Positions 19,867 to 31,842 of a stretch of 64,000 nt of DNA are shown here, one piece after another. The position numbers were made by a program, and so were the translations under genes. The first letter of the stretch is position 1. Each line of letters opens with the position of its first letter. The notes under the pieces were generated by a model that was not told the DNA's origin, did not search any database, and saw nothing but the letters and a program-made list of their open reading frames with translations. The stretch covers positions 1 to 64,000 of the forward strand of contig JALLLS010000085.1 in NCBI GenBank assembly GCA_025094145.1. The letters run 5' to 3'. Source of the stretch: Spinellus fusiger (Eukaryota; Mucoromycota; Mucoromycetes; Mucorales; Phycomycetaceae).

Positions 19867-22282
19867 TGGGTTGTAGTAAATAGAGAAATTGGATAAGCGT
19901 GTATGTGTGTGTATGTATGTGAAATGTGCATGAATGAAGGCTCTTTATATATTACTCACGTGGAGTACATTTACGAGATCATTACATAAGAATGCAGTCC
20001 AGCCATTTGATTGGACATGACTAAGAAGTGAGGTTGGGTTTCTATTTGGTTGTGTAATTTCTTGTACACACCTGGAGATACTCTACTGTACAAGGAAAGC
20101 CACCTATGCTTTATTACAGACAGCGCCCCGATTGGCCAGATTCCTCCTGCTCCAATTCCAGGACTAGGCTAAGAAGTAGCTGGATAAGATTGAACTATGA
20201 ACAAATGTCACTACTGCCTTTATCAATGCCATCTCCTGTTGAATTGGTGCATAAACACTACAGTGAAGGCCAATAAAAGCAGATAATAGAAGCATCATAA
20301 TTGTTGAGTTACAGAAATAAGATGTTAGGTACAAGGCAAATGTGTTTATATTTTGTAAAGAGCCGTTGCTCAATTTCTACCGTGGCCTTACTTTCTAGGG
20401 AAATAACATACTTTATGGGCTTCTATCGTTCTATTTTCTAATTGTTTGTTTGTTTGTTTGTTTGTTTGTTTTGGGTTCTACACTCTCTATTTGAGTATAG
20501 TTATTTGTTCAAATCCAAACCGGCTTACAGCTTAAAGACCAAGCGATCGGCCATTGTTATAACATAAACAGGAATACAGAGCATAGCGTCAACAAATAAA
20601 GATCCGATGCTATCTCCAGAAAGTGAGAGTAATACAGCTAAAAAGAGAGACTGCGGGAAGGTCGGAGTAGATGGTCAGGATCAGTAGCAGCAGGCATAAC
20701 ATTAAAGCAATGGATGTAAAAGATACACTAAACCTCAAAATTAGACGGGTATTCATAGAGGAAGTGGGCTTGGGCATCAGTGACTGAGATGCGCAATAAG
20801 CAAAGGTAATGTAGTGAATATCAGTGGTAGAGTAGGGTGGAAAAAGGAACAATAGGAAGCCTTAGTGTGCAAGATACAGGACTAAATAGTGCAAGCTGAG
20901 GAGTGAATAGGGATGGATCAAAAGTACAAGACAAATCTACTACATTACATTTATTGATTTAATTGTAACTCATCCCGCAGTGGTATAACTACACACCCAA
21001 GGATTCTTTTTGAATCAAGACAGACCCTACTCTCTGTATGTAGAGTATAGCCTGTCTATTAGAAAGAGAATAGACACTCCATTGCCCTTACACTCTTTAC
21101 TAGACAGCAGTAGTTAAAGCAAGTAGTAATGTTGACCTGTTCTTAAGAATAAACTAATGTTTATACAATTAATATCTATGAAGAATGAATGTACTTTCAT
21201 AGTTGTACTATAAAAAGAAGAGACGAAGTAGATTTGATCTTACCGAGGATTATAAATGCTTGTGTCTACAAGTATTCTGCTGAGATAGAAGGTTGTTTAT
21301 ACTGTAAACTGAACATAAAGAGATCAATAAATATACTCGCCTGATTCTACTGGAGAAAGACCATATTCTCTTATGTTTTTTTATAGGTAGGCTGAGCAAA
21401 TGATGGAGTTTCTTCCATGATTGTACAGAGACATGCCAATGAATGACTCAATGAGATGTCCCATCATCTACTAGGAGTGCATTAGACACTGTGAACATTA
21501 TATGTAAGGCTGTATAGGCTATCTTATAGGTTGAATCCATTCAGAATACACACACACAGGAACCGAGATTCTATCTATTCCTATTATTATTGGGATGATA
21601 GTGGTCTTTAGGCAGATGAGACTGGACTTGTCGTACTATAATAAATATCTCCTTTTGTAGATTTCTCTATGTGGGTTGAAGGCAGCCGCTATATTCGCTG
21701 GTTAAATAATACTTCATACTATTGTTGGAGGTCTACCAGCACCAACACCACCTTTTCCTTCTTCTTTTGCATTGTAGTGTCATTTCCATCTATTATTTTC
21801 TTTATTAAGAAAATAGTCGGAATAGCATCATTCATGAACAATAAAACTCCTTTCTTTCTGCAGTAAAAAGATGAATCATAATATTAGGCAATGTCACACT
21901 CTATAGCAATTCATTCTCTTTATTCTAACAGGAGAGATATTACATTCTCCTATTAACAGAGGCTCACCCCTAAACTATTCCAGCGTATTCGTTCTTTATT
22001 CTGTTTTCTGCTGAGCTTATTGTTACGCTAATGATGTTATGTCAACTGTATGTCAGGCCCTGTGCATGATTCAGCCACACATCTTCCCTTGCGTCATTCC
22101 ATTTAAGGGTTCTTATGATGAGTTCCCTCTTTTGATTGGACAGAGGTAACACCAGAAGATGTAGAGCCACAGTTGCATTTCAATGCCAAGCAACCGTGCC
22201 TACCATAGTAAAAGAAGCAGTCTCTCCAATTCTACGTCACCCTTCCCCAGTGTGTCCTATCTATCTCTCTTTGTTCCTTGCA
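19867..22282. other. Intergenic, ~2.4 kb, no gene recognised
   Basis: Holds the questin-oxidase promoter on the left and the lectin promoter on the right. A TTTG microsatellite lies at about 20443-20472. The short open frames (for example 20610-20852 and 21669-21866) show no family features. Confidence 0.5.
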
Positions 22283-23715
22283 ATGTTTCCTAGTGGCTAT
22301 TTTTACATAATCTCACATAAGCATAAGTTTGCTATTGATGTATACGATGGACAGATAAAGGAAGATGCCAACATTATTCTATGGCCACAGAAGTTTGAGG
22401 ACAGTGACAACCAGTAAGTGCTGCTCATGTCTCCAGGAACATGATGTACTTATATAGTGCAGGCTGTGGACGTACGACCAGGGTTATCTTGTGAATAAGA
22501 AATCAGGCCATGGTAATTAGTGTGTGTGTGTGCGCGTTCAAAATATGTATGCTTATGGGTTTCTTTTATTAGTACTGGACATTAGAACGAGTAAGCACAA
22601 AAACTTTATTCTCCTTGTATCTCACAAGTAGATAGGCATATTCAGAAAAGACAAAGTGATTGTCCAGAATAAGCGCAAGCCAGATCAACCAACTCAATTG
22701 GTATGTACCTGAAAGTCTTCTTCCCAGATAGATGCGCTTATTGAACTGCCTGCAGTGGAGTTTTGATCAAGGATTTATCTGTTCTCAAATCTACCCAAGC
22801 ATGGTCTTCAGCATCAAGGTAAGAATGAGGCACATACACATCTTCTTTAAAATACAAAAGAACAGTAGTGAAAAGGGAGGAGCTCAGTTGATACTGTTCA
22901 ATCGCAAAGATTCAGACAATCTGGAGCAGCAATGGTATCCAGAAACATACAATACCTTTGAGAAATCTCTTGTCACCGCAGCAACAGCCGGGCAGCTGCA
23001 TAAAAAAGAAGGCTTTGGTCAGCCACGCCTTGGTTATGGTGCAGAAATAGGTGTACCCCCCGAATTAAAAGTGCTACCAGCAAATACAAACATTGCTGGC
23101 CTAGGTGCTAACATTGATAGCAACCCTGCTCCAACTCCAACTCAAGATGTAGGAAGCTATAACCCCAGTATGCCTGAAAACCTACAAGGATTCTATCCAC
23201 CTCCCACTCCTTCACAAGTGCCCACAGGTCCTCCTCCACAAGCAGATCCTCTGGCAGCCTACCCTCCTCCTCTTCCTTCCTCCTCCTCCTACCCTCTGCC
23301 CCAAGTTCTTGCAACACATCATCAACAACATTACCAAAAATACTCAGGAGAATACACTTCACCTTCTTATCCACCACCTCCACCTACAATACCACAGCAA
23401 AACCATCAGAACTACCAAGGATACCAAGGAGGTGGAGCCTATCCTCCTTCAGTGGGCTATCCACCTCATCCCTCACAATCTTCTAGTTCTCCTAGATACC
23501 CTTCTCCTCCAAACTACCCTCCAGTACCCAATACTCATTCATCCAATCCTGGCGGGTTCTATCGCCCTCCTACTGAGATGCCATTGCAAGGACAATACCT
23601 TCCTCATGGCTCTAATTCACAGCCACCAACTGATCCCTATGGCTATGGATCACCTAATAACAATTATCCTCCCCCTCCTCGTCAGAACAGTTATGGTGGC
23701 TATCCCAGTCAATAG
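22283..23715 (+). CDS. Ricin-B-type lectin with Pro/Tyr/Gln-rich tail
   Basis: Six exons: 22283-22413, 22463-22512, 22573-22590, 22636-22700, 22756-22818 and 22861-23715. They total 1182 nt, 393 residues. The exon joins were chosen because they keep the frame and restore the repeated beta-trefoil pattern: MFPSGYFYIISH, NQLWTYDQGYLVNKKSG, VLDIR, IIVQ-like VIVQNKRKPDQPTQLW, SFDQGFICSQ and LILFNRKDSDNLEQQW. The three Q-x-W sites mark trefoil lobes. The lectin covers roughly residues 1-145; the rest (~250 residues) is low-complexity with YPPP, GYQG and SSS runs. No signal peptide is evident. It probably binds a sugar, partner unknown. Exon 3 of only 18 nt is the least certain part. Confidence 0.82.
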
Positions 23716-24399
23716 ATAAACTGCAAAGTCAGTGAAATTTTTCTTATTTTATTTTATATTAAAATGGGAACTCTAGATAGATTCTAGTACATTACAGTGA
23801 GCAGTATGGATTATGCATTCTGTAGACCTCTTTTTGTCTTATTCTATTACAAAGATTGATCACGTAGCCCTTAGACTGCAATGTTGTATTATCTTTTATT
23901 GTCTAGTCTCTTACACTTATATACGGATACACTGTTCTACATTTATGTCTATTCACATAAACAGTTATCATTATTACTTACTACTTACTATAAGTGTATA
24001 GAATATATTATCTTTGATTTGAAAAAAAAATAAAGACAAGTTTAATTCAAAGAGTTGATGGCCTTACCAATAAGAGTTACTTTTCTTTACAAGATACTCT
24101 TTATTAAAACTTATAAAAAATTGAAGTCTATAGATAATGGGCCTAAGTAGTATTCATAAGCAAATAGAGTTTGAAAATAAATAGAATCATCTGAAATGTG
24201 GTATGTCTGTACAGTCCCATACAATAAATAAATGGACAAAAAACCAATCTTTTTATTTTTATTTGAAAAATAAAAGTATAGCTATCAGTCAAAGATATTC
24301 ATAATAAAAAGTTCACGGAATAGCACAGGATTTGGAACAGTTGTTCTTTAGATGATTTTTTATATTCTTATTATAATGATATTGTTCAGTACTTTATAG
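23716..24399. other. Intergenic, no gene seen
   Basis: AT-rich sequence after the lectin gene, with A-runs and TTTTATTT tracts that may include its polyadenylation region. Confidence 0.4.
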
Positions 24400-25230
24400 C
24401 AAAACCTTTATTTTCAATCACAACAGAGCACCTTCTTGGAAGAGCATAGTCTCATTGAGGTTCACTTGTAATTTCTGAAACCAAGAAAGAAAGTATTTAG
24501 CAATTGCATTGACATACTTGTTTTGATTAACTGATCTCTCCAAGAGTACAAGAAGTCCTACACCTTAACACCAAAATCAACCCCAAACCATGACTGAACC
24601 CTTGTCATACTTGTATGTTCTTTGAGTATGACGCTCCTTGTACCTTTCGCCTTTCTTCCTGATTAATCTAGTCCTTTTATCATTGCCCACAACTGCAAAA
24701 TGAGATTCATCAGACCAAATGATGTTACTCCACCTCTCCACTCACCAATCAGCCTTGTTTTTACACTATTCTGATTGTCTTTGCTTGTGAGTAAGTGTCA
24801 TACCAGGTTGTCTTGATGGTGATCATGAAAATACCCTGAGTTTATTCATATATTTTTAGAAATATACTACGACAAATATTCACGCCTGCATCATTCATAT
24901 TTCTCAAATGATATGCAATTATTTGCATAGGGTTTCTGCAAATAAACAAAATGATAGCCAGTTTTGAAGTAGATGACACCTTTTCATGTCTTCCTGTATG
25001 CATTTTGAGTTGAATTGTGCCTTTGTTTTTATACAATAGGACGATCCTGCCCACTGTACTCTTTAGAATGTCAAGATTGTCAGAAATTCCTTGATAGTTA
25101 GCATGTCTTCTCCATTGTCCTATGATTTGACCTCTAATAAACATGCCACGCTCTTTTCTTTTGATAGGACTATATTTATGTTCTTGTCTAAGGGTTGGCT
25201 GATTTTCATTGACTAAGGTCATTTTTTGAA
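24400..25230 (-). pseudogene. Degenerate Tc1-like transposase
   Basis: The longest frame, 25222-24842, is the paired HTH region (KRKERGMFIRGQIIGQW, ILKSTVGRIVLLYKNKGTIQ, then a GRHEKVS linker). Downstream on the same strand, across stops and shifts, lie WSDESHFAVVGNDKR and RTYKYDKGSVMVWG, the first DDE block and the GSVMVWG block. The subfamily differs from the 40- and 49-kb elements. It is not functional. Confidence 0.75.
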
Positions 25231-25336
25231 TAAGTTATAAAAGAAAAGAAAAAGACCTCTATTTTATTTTTGAAGAATAAAAAATAGATATTTATCTTTT
25301 GTCTAGTCACTTATTACTTGGAACTGTATGTCTTCA

Positions 25337-27432
25337 GTCAATGACCAAAGTGTCAAGAAAAGCACATTAAAACACTATTGCTTCAGACTAATGTACAGAG
25401 AAATGGATCTTTCGCATTTATTTGGAAAGCCCTCTTTATCAGTATAGAGTATAGGCTAACATTGAGCAAGGTCGCTTGAATTTCATACGCCATGACCAAG
25501 GCACACTGAGAAAATATATACTAAGCAGTATACAGAGTACTGTTATCTTAGATTTTATACACTAAAAACGAGAAGTTAACAGTTAGTACATTGTAAAAAA
25601 ATAAAAATAAAATAAATGAAAACTACAAAATCAATGGTATTGAATAAAGCATCTATGATAAGCTGTAGTGTATTTGAATGCAGTTGATAGATTTTTTAAA
25701 GATAGTATAAGAATACAATGGCCTGCATTAGAATGTGTACCATTTGGTAATAAAATTATTATATCTGTAGTAACATTCAGAGTAGAGTAGAAGTATAAAA
25801 GAATAACAAGTTGAATAAAAAAGAGCTAATTGTACGTTAACTAACCAGATACCTTTGAATCCAGGAAGCCATTAACGACACTATCACATCAACACGGTAA
25901 ATAGTAAATAATATTATTTAATGTTATTAAAAAACTGTTTATTTCCTCTTTCTTATTGTATTTCTATCTATTTCTCTGAATTAAAAATGCTACACCGTCA
26001 ACAAGATATTAATAAGGTAAGGAAGATAAAGAAAATTATAGAATCAACCTAGTGTTTTTACATGTATTTGATTTTTATAGGAGGCTGATAAAAAGCCTGT
26101 AGTAAGTTATTCATGTGCCAATCCTGTCAGAATAATGACAATCAAGACATCTTTTTGTGACACTGGTTGGAGATCGGATTATCTACCTGTTTTGCAAGAT
26201 TTGTTCCATAACATTAACACTATCGTCTCTCTCACGTATGCATTCTCCACTTATATTTTGATTCATAAACTCAAAAGTGAAGATGGATTTGCTTTGAATG
26301 AGTGCATAACCAAGAATTTCTTCCGTAAGGTGTTTTTGTCTCTTGTTAATAAGCAAATCAGAGAGGGTAGTGCTTCTGGTAAAACAAATATCACACTCAA
26401 GGTGCGTCAAATAAGAGAGAAAACCAACCCATTGAAGGATGATGACTTTCAATATGCTTGATACACACCAATCAAAATAACCAATGCTCAACAGATATCT
26501 ATCTATGAAAGCACTAAGATACATACATCCTACATTAATACTATTGTATCTCAGCTTGTGAATCACCTCAAAATGTTCTTCAATATCATCCTACGACAAA
26601 AAGAAAGTGCTGCCACATTGACCCATGCCATGAAGGCCAAAAACCATTCTGAGGAGGCTATTAAAAATATTATCAGATGAAATGTGTTGGATGTATTTAC
26701 GCAAGTCAAACTCAATATCTCAACAAAAATTGTTCCCAATTCACCCATAGATTTCTTGAACAAAAAAGTCATTAGCCAAATACAAGAACTGCTTGCCTGC
26801 TATCCTTCCAGTTATATATTTGCTATCTATTTTATATATGTATATATAACTATATCTATTTTGATGTTAAATCCAATCCAACCAAACACATGTACACATT
26901 TGCTAGGCTGGTCTAACTATGCGAAGAGAATAAAAATATATCCTTTAGTTGCTTCCCACTTTGTAAAAGCTTCATTGTTTTTCACATTACGATAGACACC
27001 AAGATACTCAACCACCCTATCTTAAAAAAACAAGAGCTACATGGGCGAAAAGTTTGATCTTTGGAGCCATATCAATTTAAAATCAAAGGTATTCAAACCA
27101 AAATTGTATGAAAGACAAGACATCGAGGCTTTGGAATTGTGGTTTAGCTACTACATTGAACTGTAGACATATTCTGTTGTCTCAAAGGGAAATTAACATC
27201 TGCCCAGAGCGCTTTTGTAGATATAACAAAAGAAAGCATGGCTCCAAAGATACAACCAAAACCAATAAAAGATCCAAGCCTTCTGATTTATTCTTCATCC
27301 TTCTTCTCCCCAGTGATCTTTGGAGCCTCAGTTAGTAAGCTCACAGAAACTCATGATACAGGTAAACCATCTAAAAAACATAATGAAGTGTGTCATATCT
27401 TGTCATGCAGAAGACATCATAATGTTTAGTAT
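25337..27432 (+). mobile_element. Fanzor-bearing repeat, copy 1
   Basis: Direct repeat of 30418-31842 at both ends: about 0.8 kb upstream of the Fanzor start and the last ~0.35 kb. The upstream block starts at TCAGTCAATGACC and includes a GTATAAAAGAA...AATAAA...GTTAACTA stretch resembling the end of the LTR at 37265-37513. Copy 1 keeps the 5' half of Fanzor and lacks the centre; copy 2 is the reverse. Confidence 0.75.
25987..27345 (+). pseudogene. Fanzor (TnpB-like RNA-guided nuclease) relic, copy 1
   Basis: Exon 1 (25987-26016, MLHRQQDINK) joins across an intron ending TTTTTATAG to 26081-26461 (EADKKPVVSYS..., then an N-terminal helical domain resembling Fanzor1). The frame continues with stops and shifts to ~26830 (KIVPNSPIDFLNKKV, ELLACYPSSY). 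At about 27090 it jumps to the extreme C-terminus: CSNQNC-like Zn ribbon half, LWNCGLATTLN, and a basic KRSKPS tail. RuvC-I and RuvC-II are gone, and the RuvC-III N-R-D has become N-C-G, so the catalytic Asp is lost. Fanzors are eukaryotic OMEGA nucleases guided by an RNA from the element's own end. This copy is dead. Confidence 0.7.
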
Positions 27433-28979
27433 GTTTATCACTATGATTTGTGATACATTAATCCATCACATATTATGGCACCATTCGTATGTATTCTTGA
27501 ACAATTGTTATTGTGATTGCTAAATCTCATTCTCTCATCACCTATTACTTCTCATTCTTTTGCACCCAGGAAAGAGTATTGCATTAGAAAGTAGGCTCCA
27601 AATGATTTGCTATTCAGATAGTAAATTATCATTAATCAAAATGTATTTATTTTCAGGCCAGTATGTCCAAGAAAGAAAGAAAGATAAATATCAATAGTAT
27701 CTCCCACCAGCTCTTATGCCCAATGTCTATTTCACTCGTCACTAGGAGAAGTCATTAAACTTCCTTATCAAGAGCAAAATGTTGAAATTCTTGCTTTATT
27801 CCATACAAGGAAATGAAAAACGCTTGATTATGCATTAGAAAATCACATACCCTTAATGAGAGAAGTAAAAAGGATCTCATTTTGCGCCTTAATCTAAAAA
27901 AAAAAATTTACTCACAAGAAAATGAACACCTCAGTTTTGAAATACCTGTTCCAAAAAAGGTGAATAGATTTGAGTTATTTTCAGATATATCAATTGTATC
28001 ACTACTTTATTCTCATTCCATGTAAAAAAAAAAGTAAAGCTTAATCATCACAATGTTTATTTTATTTATAAAATCACAAAACTAATGGTAGTATGAAAAT
28101 ATTAGAATTAGGATTCTGATTAATAATAAGCTTAAGAGCGTGATTATATATCAGGCAATAGTGTTGTGAGCCTGGCACTCCCCGGAGCTCCAAAATAAGA
28201 TAAACATTCTTCCGTCGTCGCTGACTCAAATACCATGAGTCATTAGCCGTAACGATTGCTATGTCGATATCCACAGACTAAATGTTAGTCATTAGCTGTA
28301 AGGATTACTGTACTGTTACCCGCAGTACTTGATAACAGTTAGTCATAATAGCTCCATGAAGATTATAGAATTAGAGTAGTATAAATATACAGACTTATAC
28401 ATACAGAATAAACTATCTTTCTCTACCCAAAAGTTCATCCTTCTATTTCCCAAGCCCTCTAAGGCTTTCTATCTCAAGAGTACCTCAAGTTTATTTTAAT
28501 AGTTTCTGTTCTCGTTAATAATTTTATTATTATTATGAATTATCAAATATTCCTCTTCTTATTTGAAGACAGGCAATAACACTGTCTTGGTGCATTGAAA
28601 AAACGAGGTGTGCTTTTTTCATGAATCCAGCGGTGGACTACGTTCCAAATAAAAATGTAATTCAAAGTATTTTCCACGGGTGTACTATTTATCCATTTGC
28701 ATACCGAGCCTCATAACCATCCTTCAAAGACTTAAGATATCCAAGTGATAGTATATTTTAAGAAGGGTGAATCCGGCTATTTGATTGGTTGATCGATGAT
28801 GCGCAGTCACCCTCATTGAATTTATTATTTATTATTTGTTGGGAAGTATGGTGATAAAAGGGAAAAAGAGAGATTTATTTCTATTGTATGGAGCTCTGTT
28901 CTTTCTCGATGGTGTTAGGTCAACACAGCATTTCAGATGGATATTCAGAATATTAAATTTGTGGGGAATATGAAAAGGT
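27433..28979. other. AT-rich, no gene recognised
   Basis: No coding region was recognised. The more GC-balanced patch 28170-28450 (TGGCACTCCCCGGAGCTCC) might be an LTR remnant, but I could not match it to the other LTR-like blocks. Confidence 0.35.
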
Positions 28980-29955
28980 AAAAGATGGAAGATGATAGGG
29001 TGTTTATTGCCTGTTGAAGGCTGGATTAGAGTTGGCTATGATTGTGAGGGAAAAGCCTATAGTTTAAAGTAGTGTTAGAAACGCCAAAGAGTGAGGATCA
29101 CTATTGCATTTAGAGAGTCATGGAAACCCCTAAAAAGTGAATGAGATGGATTCAAGACACCTGGAAAGATGTTATTAGAAAGGATCCATTTGCCTCATAC
29201 AATCAGCTGACATTGGGAATATTGAAGTTTGAGGTGATTGTATGTAGAAACACCATTATCAGCTACTTTAATCAGTTAGAGTATGTATCTTTTTCTGTAT
29301 ACCATAAGCTAGCCTTAACTGAAAAACACACAAAGAGAAACAGCTTTTTTGGGCTAAGGAACATGTCAGTTGAACAAGTGATTATTGGAGAGGTATCATT
29401 TAGTCTGATGAGTCAACATACATTATGAAAAAGAGCAATAGAGCTGCCTGTGTCATTAAAATAGTTAGAGAGCGATATAGTTATAATCCTATTGTTCCAA
29501 CAATATAGTTTGGTGGTGATGGTGTGATGTTTTAGAGCTGTTTTTAGGTGGATTGAGTTGGCTCATTAGTCGTTGTTAATAGCAGTGTAAACCAAGACGA
29601 ATACATCAGAATTATGGCTGGTGAGTTCCATCCTTAGTTCATGAAATTGTATCAGAAAGAAAACATCAAGTTTCTGTTACAATAAAATAGTGATAGCTGT
29701 CATACTGGGGCCTATGCTAGATGGTGAAAAGAGACACATCAAATTAGGGTTCTTTGATTACTAGCCTACACAAATCCCTGATTTGAACTCAATTGAACAT
29801 GTCTGATATGCCTTGGAAATATGAATTGAAGAAAGAAGGGTATCTATTATCAATGTAGAAAGTTAGTGTTGAACTTGCACAATGATAGGTTCAGAGTATG
29901 ACAGACAGGTGCCAGGATGTCATTGATGCCAAAGGAAACCATACGAAATACTAAC
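28980..29955 (+). pseudogene. Degenerate Tc1-like transposase, second subfamily
   Basis: Broken frames keep the order of a Tc1 transposase: an HTH/linker part ending WIQDTWKDVIRKDPFAS, then SYNQLTLGILKFEV, a decayed first-Asp block near 29400 (SFSLMSQHTL), NPDLNSIEHVW near 29780 (PDLNPIEHVW consensus) and the terminal RCQDVIDAKGNHTKY at 29910-29955. There are many stops. It is not active. Confidence 0.72.
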
Positions 29956-30417
29956 TGTATTATTATTCTATTTTCTATAATTAAAGATATTGAGACTTGA
30001 TATGCTTAAGTGTGAAGCTTCTAAATCATATGTAAAGTGTTTTATTTGATGTTGAACATGTCTTATCTATTTCTTCCTGATATTTATATTCAAAATTATT
30101 CAACTCAATTGAGTGTGGCTGTATTAACACTTTCTTGAACAAGTATGTTGATCCAAATTATATACCCAATAGTATTATTTGAGTGAACCATTGTCAAAAT
30201 AGATATACAAGCTGTTGTAAGTATGGCTATTTGCGCAAAAGTCATTACAATTGTCCAAATAATAATAGAAACCAGACAGAAAGTAGAGACGTTGTGATAT
30301 GATCAAGAAACGGCAGCTTACTGTAAAGAATGAGTGAGATGAATCAGTCATATAATCCTATGAGCCAAGTACTTCTTTCTTCCTACAGGACATTTAGGTT
30401 GGATTATAAAAACATGC

Positions 30418-31842
30418 TCAGTCAATGACCAAAATGTCAAGATAAGCACACTAAAACACTACTGCTTCAGATCGATGTACAGAAAACTAAATCACTTGCA
30501 TTTATTTGGAAAGCCCTTTTTATCAGTATAGAGTAGACATGCATGCTAACATTAAACAAGGTTGTCTGAATTTTATACGGCACAACCAAGACACATTGAG
30601 AAGAGATATATTGAGTGGTGTACAGGATGCTGTTACCTCAGACCCCATTTATTAAAGAAATGAGAGGTTAACATTTAACAGTTTATAAATAAATAAATAA
30701 AACAGTCACAGAATCAATGGTATTGAATAAAGCATCTAAGTCGTAGCGTATTTAATACAGTTGATAGATCTTTTAGAGATAATATAAAAGTACAACAGCC
30801 TGCATTAGAATGTATGTCTTTTGGTGGTGATTTCCTTGAAGTTCTTCTATCTGTAATAATCATTAAAGTATAAAAGAAGTATGAAAGAATAACAAACAAG
30901 TTGAATAAATAAGAGCAGAGTTAATTATACGTTAACTAAACCAATACCTTTGGACCTAAGAATCTATTGACAACACCATCACATCAATGGATGATAAATA
31001 ATAGCTGACACTATTCAGTGTTGCTAATAAAATAACTATTTATTTCCTCTTTCTTATTGTATTTTTATCTATTATTTTTGAACTAAAAATGCTACACACT
31101 CAACAAGATGTTAATGAAGTGAAAAAAATACAATATGCTTATAGATTCGACCTAGGGTTTTTACATGTATTTGATTTTTATAGGAGACTGATGAGAAGCC
31201 TGTAGCAAGTTATCCAGGTGATAATACTACCAGAAGAATGACAATAAAGGGAAAAGGCATGCGGAGGATGTTGAAGAAAGAAGGATTCAGACTCTATCTT
31301 ATCAATGAATTCAAAACATCGAGCCTGTGTCCTGAGTGCAAGTACTCACCTTTGGAAACAGTTAAACATGTCAAGAACCCCAGGCCCTATCAACGAACAA
31401 AAATGCCCAAAGTTAAATGTCATGGTCTTCTCAGGTCATTTCTTCTTAATTTTATATTAAAAAAGAAACTCATATTTCTCCCTTCAAATAGGTGTTCAAA
31501 CCAAAATTGTATGAAAGACAAGACATTGAGGCTTTGGAATCGTGATCTAGCTGCTACATTGAACTATAGACATAGTCTAATGTCTCCAAGGGAAAATAGT
31601 ACCTTCTCATAGTACTTTTGTAGATATAACAAAAGAAAGCATGACTCCAAAGATACACCTAAAACTAAGAAAAGGTCCAAGCCTTCTGGCTCATCTCCGT
31701 CCTTCTCCTCCCCAGTTATCGCTGGAGCCTCGGTTGACTAACTGACAGAGACCCATGATACAGGTAAACTATCTAAAAAGTGATAATGAAGTGTGTCTTA
31801 TTGAATTTTTTCATGCAAAAGGATATTATAATATCTAGTATA
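30418..31842 (+). mobile_element. Fanzor-bearing repeat, copy 2
   Basis: Direct repeat of 25337-27432, offset about 5.1 kb. The shared left block (30418-31230) includes the intron before the second Fanzor exon; the shared right block runs to about 31842 (ATGATACAGGTAAAC). Between them copy 2 has lost most of the protein's middle. Confidence 0.75.
31089..31612 (+). pseudogene. Fanzor relic, copy 2, with in-frame internal deletion
   Basis: Starts MLHTQQDVN at 31089, with the intron as in copy 1 (donor weakened to GTGAAA). After MTIK it jumps in frame to the C-terminal region: GKGMRRMLKKEGFRLYLI, then FKTSSLCPECKY, HVKNPRPYQRTKMPKVKCHG, and, across an intron at 31436-31491, CSNQNC and LWNRDLAATLN. 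The Zn ribbon (CPEC...CSNQNC) and RuvC-III Asp (N-R-D) are intact, unlike copy 1. RuvC-I and -II and the wedge/REC part are absent. A TAG near 31610 cuts the basic tail, whose remains (KKRSKPS) follow. The identification as Fanzor1 is strong from the Zn-ribbon/RuvC-III order. Confidence 0.8.
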
